From the NCBI RefSeq assembly GCF_001952855.1, contig NZ_LPNO01000007.1, positions 1 through 64,000 on the forward strand: 64,000 bases of DNA. Reading direction: 5' to 3'. This stretch comes from Pseudomonas sp. ATCC PTA-122608. Lineage in GTDB: Bacteria > Pseudomonadota > Gammaproteobacteria > Pseudomonadales > Pseudomonadaceae. The notes below the pieces were generated by a model. The model was not told where the DNA came from. It saw only the letters and a program-made list of their open reading frames with translations, and searched no databases. This document shows positions 35,101 to 44,928 of the stretch, in pieces (position 1 is the stretch's first letter; each line of letters opens with the position of its first letter). Made by a program: the position numbers and the translations under genes.

Positions 35101-38100
35101 TCAGAGTGTGGTTGCCAGCTGGGGAGCTGGTTTGGGTCGATGGAAAAACTTCTCAAGGTACAAGTATATGACCGGCGTGGTGAACAGCGTCAGCGCCTGG
35201 CTCACCAGCAACCCGCCCACCACCGCGATACCGAGTGGCTGGCGCATTTCTGCACCGGGGCCGGAGCCCAGCATCAACGGTACCGCACCCAGCAACGCGG
35301 CGAGGGTGGTCATGATGATCGGCCGGAACCGCGTGACACAGGCTTCATAAATCGCCTCTTCAGGCGGCAAGCCGCGTACACGCTGGGCATCCAGGGCAAA
35401 GTCGATCATCAGGATGCCGTTCTTCTTCACGATCCCGATCAGCAGCACCAGGCCGATCAGGGCCATGATCGAAAAGTCCTGGCCCATCAGGGACAGCATG
35501 ATCAACGCGCCCAAACCCGCCGACGGCAAGGTGGAGATGATCGTCAGCGGGTGCACGAAGCTCTCGTACAGCACACCCAGGATAATGTAGACCGCCACCA
35601 GTGCCGCGAGGATCAGCCAGGGCTGGCTGGCCAACGAACTCTGGAACGCCTGGGCCGCGCCCTGGAAGTTACCGATGATGGTAGTCGGCATGCCGATTTC
35701 GTTCTTGGCCTGGTTGAGCATGATCACCGCATCCCCCAACGCGACGCCCGGCGCCAGGTTGAACGACAGGTTGGCCGCCGGGAACATGCCGTCATGGCTG
35801 ATGGACAATGGCCCGACGGTGGGCGGGTCGACCTTGGCCACCGCCGACAGCGGCACCATCTCGTTGGTCAGCGGCGAGCGCAGGTAGAAGTAGTTCAGGC
35901 TTTCCGCCTTGCCGCGTTGCTGGGTGTCCAGCTCCAGCACCACCTGGTACTGGTTGATCTCGGTCTGGAACTCGTTGATCTGGCGCTGGCCGAAGGCGTC
36001 GTACAGCGCCTGGTCCACATCGGTGGCGGTGAGACCAAAACGCGCAGCGGCCTGACGGTCAATGCTGATGTGGGTGATGCTGCCACCCAGCTGCAAGTCG
36101 TTGGACAGGTCGCGGAACGCCGGGTTGGCCCGCAGTTTTTCGGTGAGACGCTGGGTCCAGGTATTCAGGGTCGGACCGTCATTGCTCTTGAGCACATACT
36201 GATACTGGGCGCGGCTGGGGCCGGAGCTTAAGTTGATGTCCTGGCCGGCACGCAGGTACAGCACGATGCCCGGCACTTTCGCCAGTTTCGGCCGGATCCG
36301 GTCGATAAACTGGCTGGCCGACACGTCGCGATCTCCGCGATCTTTTAAAGCGATCCAAAACCGGCCGTTGGCGATGGTCTGGTTGCTGCCGGTCACGCCC
36401 ACCGAATGGGAAAACGCTTCCACCGCCGGGTCATCCTTGACGATCTCGGCGATCGCCTTGTGCTTGGCGACCATGTCCGGGAAGGACACGTCGGCCGCCG
36501 CTTCGCTGGTACCGAGGACGAAGCCGGTGTCTTGTACCGGGAAGAACCCCTTGGGGATAAACACGTAGCCGACCACGGCCAGGGCCAAGGTCACCATGAA
36601 GATTGCGGCCATGGTGCGTTGATGGGCCAACGCGCGGCGCAGATTGCGCGCATAGCCTGCAAGCAGGCGTTCGCTGAAGCCGGGTTTGTCGTGGGCGTGA
36701 TGGGTCGGGGCGCGCATGAATAACGCGGCCAGGGTGGGCGCCAGCGTCAGTGAGACCACCACCGAAATCAGGATGGTGGAGGTGGCCGTCAGTGCAAACT
36801 CCTTGAACAACCGCCCGACCACACCGCCCATGAACAGCAGCGGAATAAACGCCGCCACCAGCGAGAAGCTGATGGACACCACGGTAAAGCCGATTTCCCC
36901 CGCGCCCTTGATCGCCGCTTCGCGCTTGTCGAGGCCCGCCTCCAGATGGCGGTGAATGTTTTCCACCACCACGATGGCATCGTCCACCACAAACCCCACG
37001 GAGATCACGATCGCCACCAGGGTCAGGTTGTTCAGGCTGAAGCCCATCAGGTACATCAGCGCAAAACTGGCGACCAGCGACACACCGAGCACGCTGGACA
37101 CAATCAACGTGGCCGACAACTGGCGCAGGAACAGCGCCATCACCGCCACCACCAGCAGGATGGCGATCAGCAGGGTCACTTCCACTTCATGCAAGGACGC
37201 GCGGATGGTCTTGGTACGGTCGGTCAATACGCTGACCTGCACCGAGGCCGGCAACATGGCTTGCAGGCGTGGCAGCTCGGATTGAATGCGGTCCACGGTC
37301 TCGACGATATTCGCCCCGGGCTGGCGGGAGATCACCAGGTTGACCCCTGGCGTGTCGCCGGACCAGGCCTGCACGTAGGCGTTTTCCGAACCGTTGACGA
37401 CTTTGGCGATATCCCGCAGTTGCACGGGCGCCCCGTCCTTGTAGGACACGATCAGTTGGGCGTAATCCTCGGGATGGAACAACTGGTCGTTGGTCGACAA
37501 GGTCGACACGCTGTTTTCGCCGTAGATCGCGCCCTTGGCCAGGTTCAGGCTCGATTGCTGGATCGCCAGGCGCACGTCCGCCAGGGTCAGGCCGATGGCC
37601 GCGAGTTTATCGGCTGACGCCTGCACCCGGATGGCCGGGCGTTGCTGGCCGGTGATGTTGATTTGGCCTACGCCGTCGATCTGGCTGATCTGACGGGCCA
37701 GCAGGGTTTCCACGTAGTCGCTCAGTTCGGTACTGGGCATGCTGTCGGAGCTGACGCTGAGAATCAGCACCGGGCTGTCCGCCGGGTTGACCTTCTTCCA
37801 GGTCGGCAGGCTTGGCATATCGCTGGGCAGTTTGCCGGACGCGGTGTTGATCGCCGCCTGCACTTCTTGCGCGGCGGTGTCGATGCTCTTGGTGAGGGTG
37901 AATTGCAGGGTCAGGAGGCTGGAGCCCAAGGCGCTGCTGGAGGTCATCTGGGTCATGCCGGGGATGGCGCTGAATTGCACTTCCAGCGGCGTGGCCACGG
38001 AGGACGCCATGGTGTCCGGGCTGGCGCCGGGCAGCGTGGCGCTGACCTGGATCGTCGGAAATTCCGCTTCCGGCAGTGGGGCGATGGCCAGTCGTGGGAA

Positions 38101-38196
38101 GGCAATCATCCCGAGTAACACCAGGGCGAAGGTCAGCAGCAAAGTGGCGACCGGATGGTCGACGCACCAGGCCGACGGCGAACGACTGCCACTCAT
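35101..38196 (-). CDS. RND multidrug efflux permease (MdtB/MuxB-like)
   Basis: 1031 residues, the full length for an HAE-1 type RND pump. The N-terminal helix (HPVATLLLTFALVLLGMIAFPRL) precedes the porter domain; TM4 has VAIVISVGFVVDDAIVVVEN with the Asp pair of the proton relay; the second half has the repeat structure. It exports substrates from periplasm and inner membrane in exchange for protons. Unlike mdtABC/muxABC only one permease gene is present. It overlaps the fusion-protein gene by four bases and is followed by the regulator genes. No outer-membrane factor is encoded here, so it must use one from elsewhere. Confidence 0.93.
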   Translation of the reverse strand: MSGSRSPSAWCVDHPVATLLLTFALVLLGMIAFPRLAIAPLPEAEFPTIQVSATLPGASPDTMASSVATPLEVQFSAIPGMTQMTSSSALGSSLLTLQFTLTKSIDTAAQEVQAAINTASGKLPSDMPSLPTWKKVNPADSPVLILSVSSDSMPSTELSDYVETLLARQISQIDGVGQINITGQQRPAIRVQASADKLAAIGLTLADVRLAIQQSSLNLAKGAIYGENSVSTLSTNDQLFHPEDYAQLIVSYKDGAPVQLRDIAKVVNGSENAYVQAWSGDTPGVNLVISRQPGANIVETVDRIQSELPRLQAMLPASVQVSVLTDRTKTIRASLHEVEVTLLIAILLVVAVMALFLRQLSATLIVSSVLGVSLVASFALMYLMGFSLNNLTLVAIVISVGFVVDDAIVVVENIHRHLEAGLDKREAAIKGAGEIGFTVVSISFSLVAAFIPLLFMGGVVGRLFKEFALTATSTILISVVVSLTLAPTLAALFMRAPTHHAHDKPGFSERLLAGYARNLRRALAHQRTMAAIFMVTLALAVVGYVFIPKGFFPVQDTGFVLGTSEAAADVSFPDMVAKHKAIAEIVKDDPAVEAFSHSVGVTGSNQTIANGRFWIALKDRGDRDVSASQFIDRIRPKLAKVPGIVLYLRAGQDINLSSGPSRAQYQYVLKSNDGPTLNTWTQRLTEKLRANPAFRDLSNDLQLGGSITHISIDRQAAARFGLTATDVDQALYDAFGQRQINEFQTEINQYQVVLELDTQQRGKAESLNYFYLRSPLTNEMVPLSAVAKVDPPTVGPLSISHDGMFPAANLSFNLAPGVALGDAVIMLNQAKNEIGMPTTIIGNFQGAAQAFQSSLASQPWLILAALVAVYIILGVLYESFVHPLTIISTLPSAGLGALIMLSLMGQDFSIMALIGLVLLIGIVKKNGILMIDFALDAQRVRGLPPEEAIYEACVTRFRPIIMTTLAALLGAVPLMLGSGPGAEMRQPLGIAVVGGLLVSQALTLFTTPVIYLYLEKFFHRPKPAPQLATTL

Positions 38197-39359
38197 GGCT
38201 GCACCTTGGCATCAACGGTCTGGATCACCTGCGGCGGCTCCTTGAGCACGTCGACCTGAGCGCCTGCCTTGAGCCGTGACTGGCCGTCGCTGACCAGCAC
38301 GTCGCCGGCCTGCACGCCCTGGAGGATGTTCATGTCGCTGTTCTGATACAGCACCTGCACCGGCACCACCTCTACCTTGTCACCCTTGAGCCGGTACACG
38401 AAGTGCGAATCCAGCCCGCGTTGCACGACGGTGGGCGGTACCACCAGGGCGTTCTTGTGCAGGGCGGTCTGGATCCGGATTGTCACCAGTTGCCCCGGCC
38501 AGAGTTTTTGCGCGCCGTTGCTGAACTCGGCCTTGGCGCGGATGGTGCCGGTGGTGCCGCTGATCTGGTTGTCGATCAGGCTCAGGCGACCTTCGCCCAG
38601 CAGGTCGCCGGTCTGGCCGTCGGTGTCGGCGCCCATGTAGGCGTTGACGTCGGCGGGCAGTTGCGCGGCGATCAGGCGTTGCAGGGTCGGCAGCATTTGT
38701 TGCGGCAGGGAAAACTCGACGGCAATCGGGTCGATCTGGGTCACGGAGAACAAGCCCTGGGTGTCGCTCATGCGCAGGAAGTTGCCTTCATCCACCGTGC
38801 GAATCCCGACGCGACCGGTGACCGGAGAGCGAATCTGGGTGTAGGAAAGCTGCACCTGGGCCGAGTCAATGGCCGCCTGGTTGCCTTGGGCCGTGGCCTT
38901 GAGCTGGTTGACCAGGGCTTGTTGCTGGTCATAGGTCTGCTTGGACACGCCGTCGTCGATGCTCAGTTCCTTGTAGCGCTTTAGGTTGACCAGCGCGACT
39001 TGCAGTTGCGCCTGGCTTTCCCCGAGTTGCGCCTTGGCCTGGTCCAGGCTGGCGCGGATCGAGCGGTCATCAATGGTCGCCAGAAGGTCACCGGTCTTCA
39101 CCAGTTGACCTTCCTTGACCAGCAATTTGGTGAGGATGCCGTCGATTTGCGGGCGGATCACCACGCTGTGCAACGACAGCACCGAACCAATGCCGCTGAC
39201 AAAACCCGGAATGTCTTGCTGTTTGACGCTGATCACACGCACCGGAATCGCTGCCGACGCGGTCAGTTTGGTCTTGGCCGGGCGGGTCACCACCCAGGCA
39301 ACCACGGCCAGTACCACAAGGACGCCCACGATCAAGGCCGTTTTTCGTTGAATGTGCAT
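38193..39359 (-). CDS. RND-type membrane fusion protein (MdtA-like)
   Basis: 388 residues from ATG 39359 (MHIQRKTALIVGVLVVLAVVAWVV, membrane anchor). Lipoyl half-motifs (GILTKLLVKEGQLVKTGDLLATID and RSPVTGRVGIRTVDEGNFLR) flank an alpha-hairpin, followed by beta-barrel and membrane-proximal domains. It bridges the permease and an outer-membrane channel. The frame is open to a TTG at 39428, but neither start has a convincing ribosome site. First gene of the pump/two-component operon; dyads at 39421-39457 lie just upstream. Confidence 0.9.
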   Translation of the reverse strand: MHIQRKTALIVGVLVVLAVVAWVVTRPAKTKLTASAAIPVRVISVKQQDIPGFVSGIGSVLSLHSVVIRPQIDGILTKLLVKEGQLVKTGDLLATIDDRSIRASLDQAKAQLGESQAQLQVALVNLKRYKELSIDDGVSKQTYDQQQALVNQLKATAQGNQAAIDSAQVQLSYTQIRSPVTGRVGIRTVDEGNFLRMSDTQGLFSVTQIDPIAVEFSLPQQMLPTLQRLIAAQLPADVNAYMGADTDGQTGDLLGEGRLSLIDNQISGTTGTIRAKAEFSNGAQKLWPGQLVTIRIQTALHKNALVVPPTVVQRGLDSHFVYRLKGDKVEVVPVQVLYQNSDMNILQGVQAGDVLVSDGQSRLKAGAQVDVLKEPPQVIQTVDAKVQP

Positions 39360-39420
39360 GGGGTGAGGCGCCAGGGCAAAGGATCGGAAGAATGAAGGTT
39401 CTTTATAGCCCGCCAACCCG

Positions 39421-39457
39421 GTCAGCAAAGTGACTGCTAACTGACAGCGCCGTCAGT
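39421..39457. promoter_or_regulatory. Inverted-repeat operator candidate upstream of the RND pump operon
   Basis: ACTGACAGCGCCGTCAGT (39440-39457) is an 18-bp near-perfect dyad, and GTCA-N6-TGAC (39421-39434) is a second one alongside it. Dyads with TGAC/GTCA arms are reminiscent of sites for CopR/CusR-class regulators. The position fits autoregulation by the operon's own response regulator. Binding is inferred. Confidence 0.45.
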
Positions 39458-39573
39458 AAAGTCCGACCATTCGTACGAGCAGTGGTTAAAGATCCGAGGC
39501 ACGCAGGTATACTGCCCGACGGTGTGGCCTGCAAGTCAGGCCCGCGTCATTTTCAGTACTCCCCGGAGCTTCC

Positions 39574-39816
39574 ATGAATTCCCCGACACAACCCGCTGTT
39601 GAAGCGGTCGACATCGACCAACAGGCCAATCCTGACAGCGTCGAAGGCGAAACCAAGGCCGAGATCCCGGCATTCAAGTTTCCGTTCAAGCCGGGCGAAC
39701 TGGCCGGGGCAAAAAACGCCAGCCAGCCGTGGTACAAAAACGGCGCGAAGAACGGCCACACCAAGAGCCCGGGCATGGCACCGCCCGGCACCCGTCGCTC
39801 GATGGGCAAGCGCTGA
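39574..39816 (+). CDS. Small conserved hypothetical protein
   Basis: 80 residues, rich in Pro, Lys and Gly, with no hydrophobic helix and a strongly basic C-terminal end (GTRRSMGKR). CGGAG precedes the ATG (SD at about 39565) and codon use is like the neighbours, so it is likely real; similar short proteins occur in other Pseudomonas genomes as far as I recall. The segment FKFPFKPGELAGAKNASQPWYK may be a conserved core. It is probably unstructured or nucleic-acid/protein binding. Function unknown. Confidence 0.7.
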   Translation: MNSPTQPAVEAVDIDQQANPDSVEGETKAEIPAFKFPFKPGELAGAKNASQPWYKNGAKNGHTKSPGMAPPGTRRSMGKR

Positions 39817-39983
39817 CCGGTAATAAATCCTTCGCAATGGAGATTTATGCCTACAAGAGTTACTGACGTTTCGCCTTGTAGGCCTGCGGCCAATTCTTGA
39901 AAGCTTGCACGCACCCGCCAGCCCCGACTTTTTCGCTCTGGGCTGGACGTGGTGCAGCTGGTTTTCCGGAATAGGACGTCCCT

Positions 39984-40775
39984 GTGGTTCTTATACGCAC
40001 CTGTGTTGTGCTGGGCTTGTCGCTGATAGACGGTGTCGTCTCCATCGCTGCGGCCGGTGATCAACCACGCAGCGAAATTCGTTTTGCCGTGGCCGCGCAG
40101 TTCCCGCCCTTTCAAAGCCGCAATCAACAAGGCCAACTTGTAGGTCTGAACATCGAATTGGGTAACGCCCTGTGCATACAGCTCAATATGCGATGTACCT
40201 GGGTCGATCAGATCCTGGTGGAAAATTTCACCGCCCTTGAAGCCAGGCAATTCGACGCAATCATGGGCATCGCCCCTACGTCGAAACGGCACCGGCGAGT
40301 GAATTTCACCGATGACCTCTATCCGATGACCACGCGCCTGGTGGCCCGCAAGACATCAGGCCTGATGCCGACCCCTCGCTCGCTGAAGGGCAAGCGCGTG
40401 GGCGTGCTGGTGGGCAGCAACCGCGAGGCGTTTGCCCTGGCGAAGTGGGCGCCGAAGGGCGTGATCGTCAAGGGTTTCTGGCGCAATGACGAATTGGTCC
40501 GCAGCCTGTTGGCCGGCGACATCGATGCGACGCTGCAAGGCACGGTGGAAATCCGTGAGGCGCTGCTCGACACCGCCGACGGCCAGATTTTCGACTTCCT
40601 CGGCCCCGCTGTCTCCACCGATCTGCTGGGTAACGGCGTGGCAATTGCCCTGCGCAAACCCGACACCGCGTTGCGCAATGACCTTAACTGCGCCCTCGAG
40701 CAACTGATGCAGAGTGGCGAATACCAGCGCATCGTCCAGCCCTACCGTCTTGATGCACCGCCCGCCAGGCCGTAA
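39984..40775 (+). CDS. Periplasmic amino-acid-type substrate-binding protein
   Basis: 263 residues from GTG 39984 (AGGA seven bases upstream). A signal peptide ends near SIAAAGDQ. The SBP_bac_3 fold follows: IRFAVAAQFPPFQSRNQQGQLVGLNIELGNALC, then DAIMGIAPTSKRHRRVNFTDDLYPM. This class binds polar amino acids such as arginine, lysine or glutamine. No permease or ATPase gene is adjacent, so it is either an orphan component or a sensor. It is followed by an Aer-type receptor after about 110 bp. Confidence 0.88.
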   Translation: MVLIRTCVVLGLSLIDGVVSIAAAGDQPRSEIRFAVAAQFPPFQSRNQQGQLVGLNIELGNALCIQLNMRCTWVDQILVENFTALEARQFDAIMGIAPTSKRHRRVNFTDDLYPMTTRLVARKTSGLMPTPRSLKGKRVGVLVGSNREAFALAKWAPKGVIVKGFWRNDELVRSLLAGDIDATLQGTVEIREALLDTADGQIFDFLGPAVSTDLLGNGVAIALRKPDTALRNDLNCALEQLMQSGEYQRIVQPYRLDAPPARP

Positions 40776-40882
40776 TGGCCAATTAATTGCACCGATCATG
40801 AGCTGGATCAGTATTTACCAAACCCGTGCGCTTAGAGTCGACGCCCTGCCGACTCCCCCAACAATCACGAGCGCGCGTTTTC

Positions 40883-42457
40883 ATGAAGATCAATCTGCCG
40901 GTCACCGGTCGAAATGTGGATTTTGCCCCCGACGCCAATATCCTCTCGACCACCGACCTGACCAGCGCAATTACCTACGCCAACCAGGACTTCATCGATA
41001 TCAGCGGCTACACCCGCGAGGAGTTGTTGGGTACCCCGCACAACCTGCTGCGTCACCCGGACATGCCGCCCGCTGCGTTTGCGCACATGTGGCAGGTGTT
41101 GAAAAGCGGCCGTTCGTGGATGGGCATGGTGAAAAATCGTTGCAAGAACGGCGATCATTACTGGGTCAGCGCCTACGCCACGCCGGTCACACGGAACGGC
41201 GTGACGGTGGAGTATCAGTCGGTGCGCACCAAGCCCGATGCGCGGCGGGTGCAACTGGCCGAGCGGGCCTATGCCCGCTTGCGTGCCGGTACCCGGCGGG
41301 CGCCGCCGGTAGTGGGAGTGACCCTCAAGTTGTCGGCGTGGGTGCTGGGGGCTTGCGCCGTAACGTGGGCCTTGGGCCTTGGACTGGCGACCTATCCCGT
41401 GGTCTGGCAACTGCTGGCGCTGACGGCGACATGTGCCGTGGGGGTAGCGGGCGTGCACGCTGTGTTACGGCCGCTGGCGCAGTTGAACCAGCGGGCGCGG
41501 CTGATTGCTGACAACCCGCTGAGCCAGACGATCTACACCGGACGCGGGGATGAGTTCGGGCGTATCGAGTTTGCCATGCAGATGCTGGAGGCCCAGGTGG
41601 GTGCGGTGGTCGGCCGGATTGGTGACGCCTCGCAACGTCTATCCGGGCATGCAGCGGCGCTGGTAGAGCAGCTGGACAGCAGCCACTGCAGCAGCCTCGG
41701 CCAACAGACCCAGACCGATCAGGTTGCCGCCGCGATCAATCAAATGGCCGCCAGCGTGGCGCAAGTCGCCGAGCACGCGTTGCAGGCTTCCAAGGCCGCT
41801 GACCAGGCCGGCAGCGAGACCCGGGAAGGCCACCAGCGGGTGGATGAAAGCCGCGATGCGGTGCTGCGTTTGTCCCAGGAACTAGCACGGGCCACCGAAG
41901 TGATCCATCAACTGGAAAGCCACAGCGGCGATATTTCCGGGGTGCTGGAAGTGATCCGGGCGATTGCCGAACAGACCAACTTGCTGGCGCTCAATGCCGC
42001 CATCGAAGCGGCGCGAGCCGGGGAACAGGGACGCGGCTTCACCGTGGTGGCCGATGAAGTGCGGGGGCTGGCCCAGCGTACGCAGGATTCGACCAATGAA
42101 ATCCAGCGCATGATCAGCACCCTGCAAGGCGGCGCCCGGGATGCGGTGCAAGCCATGGCGCAAAGCAGCCAGCATGTGGAGGCCAGTGTCGACCAGGCCC
42201 AGCGCGCCGCAGCGGCACTGGATGGCATCAGCCAGCGGGTGACCCAGATTACTGCCATGAGCCAGCAGATCGCGGCGGCGGTGGAAGAGCAAAGCGCGGT
42301 CAGCGAGGACATCAACCGCAACATCATCGGCATTCGCAATGCCGCAGAGGTGACAGTCAGCGCCGGCCAGCAGAGCCAGCTCAGCTCAGGGGATGTGGCG
42401 GGGCTGGCGGAGGATTTGCGGCGGTTGGCGGAGGAGTTCTGGAGTAAGCGGCGCTAG
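40883..42457 (+). CDS. aer: Aer-like PAS-containing methyl-accepting chemotaxis receptor
   Basis: 524 residues. An N-terminal PAS domain has the Aer signature [31 protein letters not shown] (~35-65), followed by hydrophobic segments (~145-190) and a HAMP-like linker. The cytoplasmic MCP signalling tip is [41 protein letters not shown] (~355-395). In Aer proteins the PAS holds FAD and reports redox state or oxygen, giving energy taxis. The ATG at 40883 gives the family N-terminus ([14 protein letters not shown]); the extension to 40826 is rejected. A REPIN follows the stop. Confidence 0.92.
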   Translation: MKINLPVTGRNVDFAPDANILSTTDLTSAITYANQDFIDISGYTREELLGTPHNLLRHPDMPPAAFAHMWQVLKSGRSWMGMVKNRCKNGDHYWVSAYATPVTRNGVTVEYQSVRTKPDARRVQLAERAYARLRAGTRRAPPVVGVTLKLSAWVLGACAVTWALGLGLATYPVVWQLLALTATCAVGVAGVHAVLRPLAQLNQRARLIADNPLSQTIYTGRGDEFGRIEFAMQMLEAQVGAVVGRIGDASQRLSGHAAALVEQLDSSHCSSLGQQTQTDQVAAAINQMAASVAQVAEHALQASKAADQAGSETREGHQRVDESRDAVLRLSQELARATEVIHQLESHSGDISGVLEVIRAIAEQTNLLALNAAIEAARAGEQGRGFTVVADEVRGLAQRTQDSTNEIQRMISTLQGGARDAVQAMAQSSQHVEASVDQAQRAAAALDGISQRVTQITAMSQQIAAAVEEQSAVSEDINRNIIGIRNAAEVTVSAGQQSQLSSGDVAGLAEDLRRLAEEFWSKRR

Positions 42458-42477
42458 TAGCGGCATGAGCTGTCTTT

Positions 42478-42609
42478 GTGGCGAGGGGGCTTGTCCCCCG
42501 TTGGGCTGCGAAGCAGACCCAGCAAGGTCAGTGCGGTGTTTCAGACAGAACGGCGTCGCTGATTTTGGGGCCGCTTCGCAGCCCAACGGGGGACAAGCCC
42601 CCTCGCCAC
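42478..42609. repeat. REPIN (gtggcgagggggcttgtcccc type)
   Basis: Inverted gtggcgagggggcttgtcccccgttggg and cccaacgggggacaagccccctcgccac units enclose a ~75-bp spacer. The REP subtype is again different (gcttgtcccccgtt). It sits between the convergent aer and ykgJ-type genes. Confidence 0.88.
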
Positions 42610-42623
42610 AGGCTTACATTCAC

Positions 42624-43367
42624 TCAAGCCGCGCGCAACGAAATGAACGCATAGTTCGCCGGCACCTCGGTGGCAATCCGGGCGCCGGCGTCCAGCAACT
42701 GCTCGGCAATGTCCATCCCGGACACATGGAACACCCACTCATTGGCCTGCACGTCCTCTTGCGTCGCCAACTCGATCGCCTGGGCAAACAGGCTCATATC
42801 CGGCAGGTACGCGGTAAACCCATCGCCCTTGAGCGCCGTGGTATGGATGCCCAGCAAACCACACACGGCTTCCTTGGCCTGGATGTCGTCGCGGTCAGCC
42901 TGGCGTGAGCGGCGGATCAACTCGGCCAGCTCCTTGTCCATCAACTCGCCGCCCACGATCAGCGCCGGCCCCTGCTCCCAGGATTCCGGCGGGCAATCCT
43001 TGGCGCCCGGGTTCAACGGGATGTGCGGGTTGATCTCCATCGGGTAGATACGGCACACCAACGGCCGCCGCTCGTAAATGCGGCAACGGTCGTCTTCGTC
43101 AAGATTCCGGCAGCGCCCGGCGTTATAGGCGGCAAAGGTGATTGCCACATACGCCTCGGTGTTGCCGCTGGGCACGATGGCGGAACGCCGTTGTGCGTGT
43201 TCGCGCTGCAACTCGGGCAGCCCAAGCCCAGTGCCCAGGAAACCCTCCACCAGCACGATGACATTGCCGCCGTCAGCCGCCCAGCTGCGGGCTTCTTCGA
43301 GGGTCAGGGGCACATGGTGGTCGGTGCAGCATTTACCGCAACCGACGCAGGAAAAGTGGGTATTCAT
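42624..43367 (-). CDS. YkgJ-family cysteine cluster protein (putative zinc/iron chelating)
   Basis: 247 residues starting MNTHFSCVGCGKCC, with Cys7, Cys10, Cys13 and Cys14 forming the family's N-terminal cluster. Further cysteines lie in AGRCRNLDEDDRCRIYERRPLVCRIYP (~93-118), the usual second half of the metal-binding pattern. Members bind zinc or an iron-sulfur cluster, and their biochemical role is not established. The last part (~150-247) is less conserved. The start at 43367 is by motif position, as no clear ribosome site is visible. Confidence 0.88.
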   Translation of the reverse strand: MNTHFSCVGCGKCCTDHHVPLTLEEARSWAADGGNVIVLVEGFLGTGLGLPELQREHAQRRSAIVPSGNTEAYVAITFAAYNAGRCRNLDEDDRCRIYERRPLVCRIYPMEINPHIPLNPGAKDCPPESWEQGPALIVGGELMDKELAELIRRSRQADRDDIQAKEAVCGLLGIHTTALKGDGFTAYLPDMSLFAQAIELATQEDVQANEWVFHVSGMDIAEQLLDAGARIATEVPANYAFISLRAA

Positions 43368-43475
43368 GGAGGATCTGTCACCAGGCAAGGTCTGAAGGCG
43401 CTCATGAACGGCGGCGGGTTTTTGCCTCTGTTTACCGTTCTGCCTCTGTGCAAAGCAAGTTATGCGCCAGTGCTT

Positions 43476-43958
43476 CTATTCCTCGGGCACCAGGTCCCGA
43501 AGTACAAACACCATGCCGGCACTTTCATACAGGTGCCGGGCCCGCCGATTGGACTCCAGCACCTTGAGGTCGACAAACGCCTCGCCGCGTTGTTTGAACA
43601 CGTGGAACGTGTGCAGCAATAACGCCCGGCCCAGCCCCATGCCTTGGGCACACGGATGAATGGCCAGGTTCTTGATGTAGGCGCTGGTCCAGCATTGGGA
43701 CACGCCGAGGATGCCACTGGCATTACTGGCCACCAGGCACAGCTTCGGGTCGAACTCGGCGTCGGTGATGAACTGCTGGCGCCAGTGTTCAAGGGGGCCG
43801 ACGCGTCCGCCGCCTTGTTCCTGGGCCAGGCTCAATACCGCGTGGATCGCCGGAGCCATTGCTTCGTGGTAATGATCCAGCTGGATATCTGCCGGCCATT
43901 GCGGCGCGGGCAGGCTGCCGATGAGGTCACGGCGCAGCAGCTGGAAGTATTCACCCAC
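43476..43958 (-). CDS. GNAT-family N-acetyltransferase
   Basis: 160 residues. The acetyl-CoA binding motif A is visible as IKNLAIHPCAQGMGLGRALLLHTFHVFKQRG, with the Q/R-x2-G-x-G/A pattern QGMGLG, and motif B near LKVLESNRRARHLYESAGM. The substrate is unknown. The GTG at 43958 is three bases after the cheV stop, so the two genes are probably co-translated; modification of a signalling partner is conceivable but speculative. Confidence 0.88.
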   Translation of the reverse strand: MGEYFQLLRRDLIGSLPAPQWPADIQLDHYHEAMAPAIHAVLSLAQEQGGGRVGPLEHWRQQFITDAEFDPKLCLVASNASGILGVSQCWTSAYIKNLAIHPCAQGMGLGRALLLHTFHVFKQRGEAFVDLKVLESNRRARHLYESAGMVFVLRDLVPEE

Positions 43959-43961
43959 CGA

Positions 43962-44864
43962 TCACAGGCCTTGTTGCGCCACGGTCTGGGCCGCCACCAC
44001 CAGGCACTTGGTCAGTTCGGGGGAGGAGAACTTGGTGAGCACCGCATTGGCACCGGCCAGGCGGGCTTTTTCGCTGTTCATCGCACTGTCCAGGGAGGTG
44101 TGCAGCAGCACGTAGAGGTCTTGGAAGTCCGGGGTTTCCCGCAGGGTGCGGGTGAAGGCGTAGCCATCCATTTCGGACATTTCGATGTCCGAGACCACCA
44201 CGTTGATTTGCTCGACAGTGCCTTGCAGCTCCAGCAAACGGTCGATCGCTTCCTTGGCGCTGCGGGCGGTGTGGCAGGTCAGGCCGAGGTTGCGCAGGGT
44301 GTGCACCGATTGCTGCAGGGCCACCTGGCTGTCGTCCACCACCAGGATTCGGGCGTTGCCCAGCACTTCGGCTTCTTCCATGGTCAGGTCGGTGGGCGCC
44401 GCTTCGATCTGCGCCGGGGCAATGCCGTGGATGACTTTTTCGATGTCCAGTACCTGCACCAAGGCGCCTTCGACCTGGGTCACACCGGTGATAAACGAAC
44501 GCGTGCCACCGGAGCCAAACGGTGGTGGGCGAATATCGGTGGTCAGGCAGTGCACGATCTTGCTCACCGCCTGCACATGCAGGCCCTGCTTGGAACGGCT
44601 TACATCGGTGACGATCAGGCAGCCACCATCCGGGTCTTGCAGGGGCATTTCCCCCAGCGCCCGGCTCAGGTCGATCACCGACAAGGCGGCGCCGCGCAAG
44701 GTGGCGATGCCTTTAACGTGCGGGTGCGACTCCGGCAGCTTGGTCAGCGGCGGGCAGGGAATGATTTCACTGACTTTCAACAGGTTGATCGCCATCAGCT
44801 TGCCGCTGCGCAAGGTAAAGAGCAGAAGCGAGAGTGAGTCTGCGCGGGCTTTGGTGGTGGACAT
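43962..44864 (-). CDS. cheV: Chemotaxis coupling protein CheV (CheW-receiver fusion)
   Basis: 300 residues. An N-terminal CheW-like domain (LSLLLFTLRSGKLMAINLLKVSEIIPCPPLTKLPESHPHVKGIATLRG) is fused to a C-terminal receiver with LVVDDSQVALQQSV and phospho-acceptor Asp in VVVSDIEMSEMDGY. CheV links receptors to CheA, and its receiver provides adaptation feedback. It lies in the same neighbourhood as the Aer-like receptor, though not in one operon. About 65 bp upstream is a REPIN. Confidence 0.93.
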   Translation of the reverse strand: MSTTKARADSLSLLLFTLRSGKLMAINLLKVSEIIPCPPLTKLPESHPHVKGIATLRGAALSVIDLSRALGEMPLQDPDGGCLIVTDVSRSKQGLHVQAVSKIVHCLTTDIRPPPFGSGGTRSFITGVTQVEGALVQVLDIEKVIHGIAPAQIEAAPTDLTMEEAEVLGNARILVVDDSQVALQQSVHTLRNLGLTCHTARSAKEAIDRLLELQGTVEQINVVVSDIEMSEMDGYAFTRTLRETPDFQDLYVLLHTSLDSAMNSEKARLAGANAVLTKFSSPELTKCLVVAAQTVAQQGL

Positions 44865-44928
44865 AAAAACCTTCTGTGGATCAGGGATGACGATCTATAG
44901 ACCGTTATCGACTTGCACGCTGAAAACT

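Noticed and set aside
39486..40292. A 268-codon minus-strand frame covering the small-protein gene and the binding-protein start
   Set aside because: It runs antisense across two better-supported plus-strand genes and their intergenic gap; no family motif.
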